A DNA stretch of 64,000 nt from Flaccisagitta enflata (Eukaryota > Chaetognatha > Sagittoidea > Aphragmophora), in contig OZ231128.1 in the NCBI GenBank assembly GCA_965153355.1, positions 28,644,001-28,708,000 of the forward strand, in the 5' to 3' direction. A program made the translations under genes and the position numbers. Below are positions 59,816 to 64,000 of this stretch, one piece after another. The notes beneath the pieces are model-generated. The model saw nothing but the letters and a program-made list of their open reading frames with translations, was not told the origin of the DNA and did no database searches. Each line of letters opens with the position of its first letter. Positions within the stretch are counted from its first letter, which is position 1.

Positions 59816-60688
59816 AGAAATGAAAAAGAGAAAGAAAACAGGGAAAAAACAAAAAAAAATTAAAAAAAAAAAACAAAAAACAATAAAAACTTCATTGTTA
59901 TTGCCTTCATTGTCGCCATCTCCAGCGCCAGCGCCTGTGCCATCATCATCTTCATGGAAAAAACTGCGGATAGACCCTCAGCGCCCTCAGACTACTCATG
60001 GAAGAAGAAGTCACTAAGGTTTCTTTTGATTGGTAGCAAATATCTTCATAGAATAAGGAACTTATTTGATTTGGTTCAGGATTTTTTTTTTCTATTTTTG
60101 AATTATCATCTTTGAATATCTTTATATTTTTTTTATTTGAATTTTTCTCTTTTTTTTATCATAAAATCTTTTCCCTTACTTATTTTTCTCCTAAAAATTT
60201 TTTGTCATTTTGAAGGAAGATAAGTTTTTAATATGCTATTGTTTTTCTTTTTTCAAAATGATAAAAAGAATGCTTTCTCTTTGATATGAAAATTCTCAAG
60301 GAGAATTAGGGAGAGATGAAAAGAAACAGAGGAGAAATAGAGAGAGATGGAAAAAAGGGAAGGGATTTCTTGATTCCTCCAAAAAAGCATTAAAAGAAAA
60401 TTACTTTGACTATCTTTTCTACTGTGACAAAATAAGTTACCAATTCCACTGAAGCTCGAATTGCAAAAAGCACTAGTTAATTTTCATTCCACTGAAGCAC
60501 TAGGGTGTGCTTCAGTGGAAATAGTTTTAACTTCAGCACGAATTTCGTGATTCAGAGGATGCCCCATCTATTCATTGCTTGTCCAAATTCGACACGATCT
60601 TACGTTGCGAAAAGCTATTCATTGTTTGTGAGTTCATAAATACATTATTAAATATACAAACATACAAACTGGAAAAAATATGACTTAC

Positions 60689-61234
60689 CTGTTGTTGAGA
60701 TCCATCGTCATCGAGCGTTTTTGATCGTTTCAATTTATCCAATTTATTTTGTTTCGTTTTTTTGTTGCGATGTTTGTTATTGGCGATGTTTTTGTTGTTG
60801 TTATTGCCGAGATCGTTCCAGCCGGGAAGAGAAGTGATGCGCCGGACGGTGTTGAAGGCACGTCCCGATTTGGCGGTCGACGGCGAGGTAGTCGAAGAAG
60901 ACGAATGAGCAGGAAGGGAATTCGAAGTGGATGTGGGAAGGGAAGTGGGAAGGGATGTGGGAAGAGAAGTGGGAAGAGAAGTGGGAAGAGAATCCGCCGA
61001 TTCGTGGTTGGCGTTGGAAGCGGAGGTGAGTTGGTTTACGTCGACGTCGACGGCGTCGGCGAGGATGTCGGCGGCGTCGAGAGAGGAGGAGGCGAATTGA
61101 TGAAGAGGACGAAGAGGAGGAGGAGGAGAAGAAGAAGGAGGAGCCGGATGGCGAAGGTCATCCAAAGAATCACAAACGGATGATTCGTTGAGAACGTCGG
61201 AATCCAAAAGGCGAGCCGGAGACGAGGTCGTCAT
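60689..61234 (-). CDS. First coding exon of an unrecognised minus-strand gene
   Basis: ATG at 61234 (CGTCATGACG) opens 182 codons ending at a perfect donor CAACAG|GTAAGT, phase 0. The protein starts MTTSSPARLLDSDVLNESSV CDSLDDLRHP, has a Ser/Pro-rich stretch, DAADILADAVDVDVNQL, five SLPT tetrapeptide repeats (SLPTSLPTSLPTSLPTSLPT), then SGRAFNTVRRITSLPGWNDL, and an Asn/Lys-rich basic tail with KLKRSKTLDDDGSQQQ. Mostly disordered, regulatory-looking N-terminus. The family is not recognised, and no in-phase second exon was found in the window (the 2.3-kb composite lies in the intron). Codon use is clearly coding. Confidence 0.8.
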
Positions 61235-61658
61235 GACGACGGGTCAGAGACAGAGAGACAGAGAGACAGAAAAAGAAAGACAAAAAGGCAGAGAGACAAA
61301 GATACATGAAAGTAAGAGACAGATAGACAAGATAGCAAGGTGAAGGATAGCGATGCAAGACGCGGCGTTGAAACGGAGGAGACCGCAAAGGAGATGAAGA
61401 CACAGACAGAGACGAGAGGAAACGATGACGGAGAGGAAAGGGAGGCAGGGTGGTCGTCGTCAAGAAAGGAAAATTTAGGTGACGTATAAGGCGCGTCGGC
61501 AACAGGAAAAAATATATATATATCCGTGGATAAGATCCAAAGTAATCCAAAGTTGAGGTGAAAATGAGAAATAATTGAGCGGCGGCGCGCGAGTGTGAGA
61601 GATGAGACGATTAGAGACGAAGAGCGCAACACGAAAGGGGCGACACAAGGAAGGATGG

Positions 61659-61660
<2 letters not shown>
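61235..61660 (-). promoter_or_regulatory. Probable 5' UTR and promoter of the 61234 gene
   Basis: CpG-containing, upstream of a convincing ATG. Includes CGCGCGCCGCCGC at about 61582-61596 (read on minus GCGGCGGCGCGCG). A GACAGAGAGACA-rich stretch (61240-61330) would be in the 5' UTR. No TATA box in a sensible position apart from ATATATATA at 61512-61521. Confidence 0.35.

Positions 61661-61662
<2 letters not shown>

Positions 61663-61740
<78 letters not shown>
61663..61740 (+). repeat. (GA)n microsatellite
   Basis: GA dinucleotides. Confidence 0.97.
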
Positions 61741-61742
<2 letters not shown>

Positions 61743-61825
61743 CGACGTTGAAGAACGGGATGAAGAGGCGCGAATGAAGATAGAGTGCAGTTAATTGGCG
61801 CAATTTTTTTTTTTTTTTTAGAAAC

Positions 61826-63035
<1,210 letters not shown>

Positions 63036-63037
63036 GG

Positions 63038-63268
<231 letters not shown>

Positions 63269-63362
63269 AGGAAAGAGAGAAAGAGAGAGAAAGATGGAAA
63301 GAAAGAGAAATGTTTAAGGGCAGAATGGGAAAAGGGGTTGGGGAAGGAAGAAAGTGATTCAT

Positions 63363-64000
63363 TAGTTTCGTTTAAATAGAAATTACCATTGTTTTTTTTT
63401 CAAAACTGATGCATGATAGATTCGTAAAAAGGAAAACGACAACTCTCACTTTTATGTGAGAATACTATGCATACAATCATGCTCATTTTGAATGTTCAAA
63501 GAATGTTTTTTTATTGTACGATGTAACAATCCTTCATAGCGGTACCATTTTGATAGCAAGCCATGTCTGTTTGTTTTGATAAAACAGTAGACTGATAAAG
63601 GTTTCCATTACTCAAAATGTTCAATGACCAATTGATGACAATTACAATTGGTTTCTTTTTCAAGCATTTTTCAAAGATTGTTTTTCTTCTTTTTCTTTTT
63701 CATCCGTAAAAATTACCTTTCGCCGATAAGCTGTGCAAACTACTTCATCATTGTCGTCATTCATAGTTAAGTTAAGAAAGAACGCCTTTTTTTATACTTT
63801 GAATTATGGAATTTGTACTCTTAGAAAAATTGAGTCATTGATGAATGGTTTTCAAAACTACCAGAGGAAGAAAATGGGAAAGAATATTTCTTCAGGGGTG
63901 TAAAAAGTTTTATACCCCCCGTGCCTTTGATTTTCTTCCCCACGACGCGTCGCGTCGCCTTACAAAATCTTTGATTTTCTTCCCCAAAAGACAATAAAAC
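63363..64000. other. AT-rich, nothing recognised
   Basis: No exon, splice pair or known repeat. TTTGATTTTCTTCCCC occurs twice near 63928 and 63970, flanking GACGCGTCGCGTCG. Confidence 0.45.

Larger units (their letters stand above)
58191..60520. mobile_element. 2.3-kb composite bounded by 14-bp-stem hairpins
   Basis: Hairpins TTCCACTRAAGCAC / GTGCTTCAGTGGAA sit at 58191-58224 and 60487-60520 (the right one is a perfect 14-bp stem). Outside them, CATTGAATCACGAA and its inverse TTCGTGATTCAG also form a pair. Inside are a giant palindrome (58243-58866), a second inverted pair (TGAGGGC..ATCCGCAG near 58935-59000 and its inverse near 59955-59990), GGCGCT and GGCGAT hexamers (59110-59460) and a GAC/GAT array (59550-59815). 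No transposase frame was recognised. Confidence 0.6.

Overview
This is nuclear DNA of an animal, most likely an invertebrate. The best evidence is an exon at 3560-3676 (minus) that encodes the diagnostic N-terminal block of a voltage-gated calcium channel beta subunit (CACNB), in the form typical of invertebrates. Introns follow GT-AG rules. Coding exons are short CpG-containing islands (70-550 bp) in AT-rich introns of up to about 4 kb. No rRNA, tRNA, CRISPR or bacterial operon was seen. Very abundant (GA)n, (CA)n, (GAA)n and (GTT)n arrays resemble SSR-rich genomes such as penaeid shrimps or cephalopods, but the sequence alone does not fix the clade.

Gene layout. CACNB: first two coding exons on the minus strand (6792 to 3560); the gene runs out of the left edge. 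13437-13928 (minus) and 14290-15562 (plus): two small unrecognised genes that look head to head across a (GTT)n array. 19294-20815 (plus): a candidate multi-exon gene. 39309-39675: a promoter-like block with an X-box-like site, a CRE and four CCAAT boxes, with a possible last exon of its gene at 41176-41287. 43185-52457 (minus): a seven-exon gene whose phases agree at every junction and give 602 residues. It is unrecognised, with an acidic N-terminal half and one THEG-like motif near the C-terminus. 60689-61234 (minus): first coding exon of another gene with a perfect splice donor.

Repeats fill the rest. Family A (about 19 copies or fragments) has an ACAAG end, a GGAC/GACC tetranucleotide core and a terminal hairpin before an A-run. 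A tag of about 10 nt near one end is the reverse complement of the hairpin arm at the other end, and tag and arm change together from copy to copy. This plan resembles Helentron-associated (HINE/DINE-1-like) rolling-circle elements. Family B has about 60-bp inverted subterminal repeats around 21-22-bp minisatellite cores and often ends CTAG or CTAA. Family C are short elements with GGGCGYGTT termini. There are also several TA-flanked MITE-like elements, large foldbacks and a Tc1-like transposase remnant. Elements are often nested, and two nestings reveal target-site duplications.

The most interesting system here is family A with its covarying terminal tags. The nested pair at 40395-40778 is the cleanest case: host and guest elements each carry their own matched tag.
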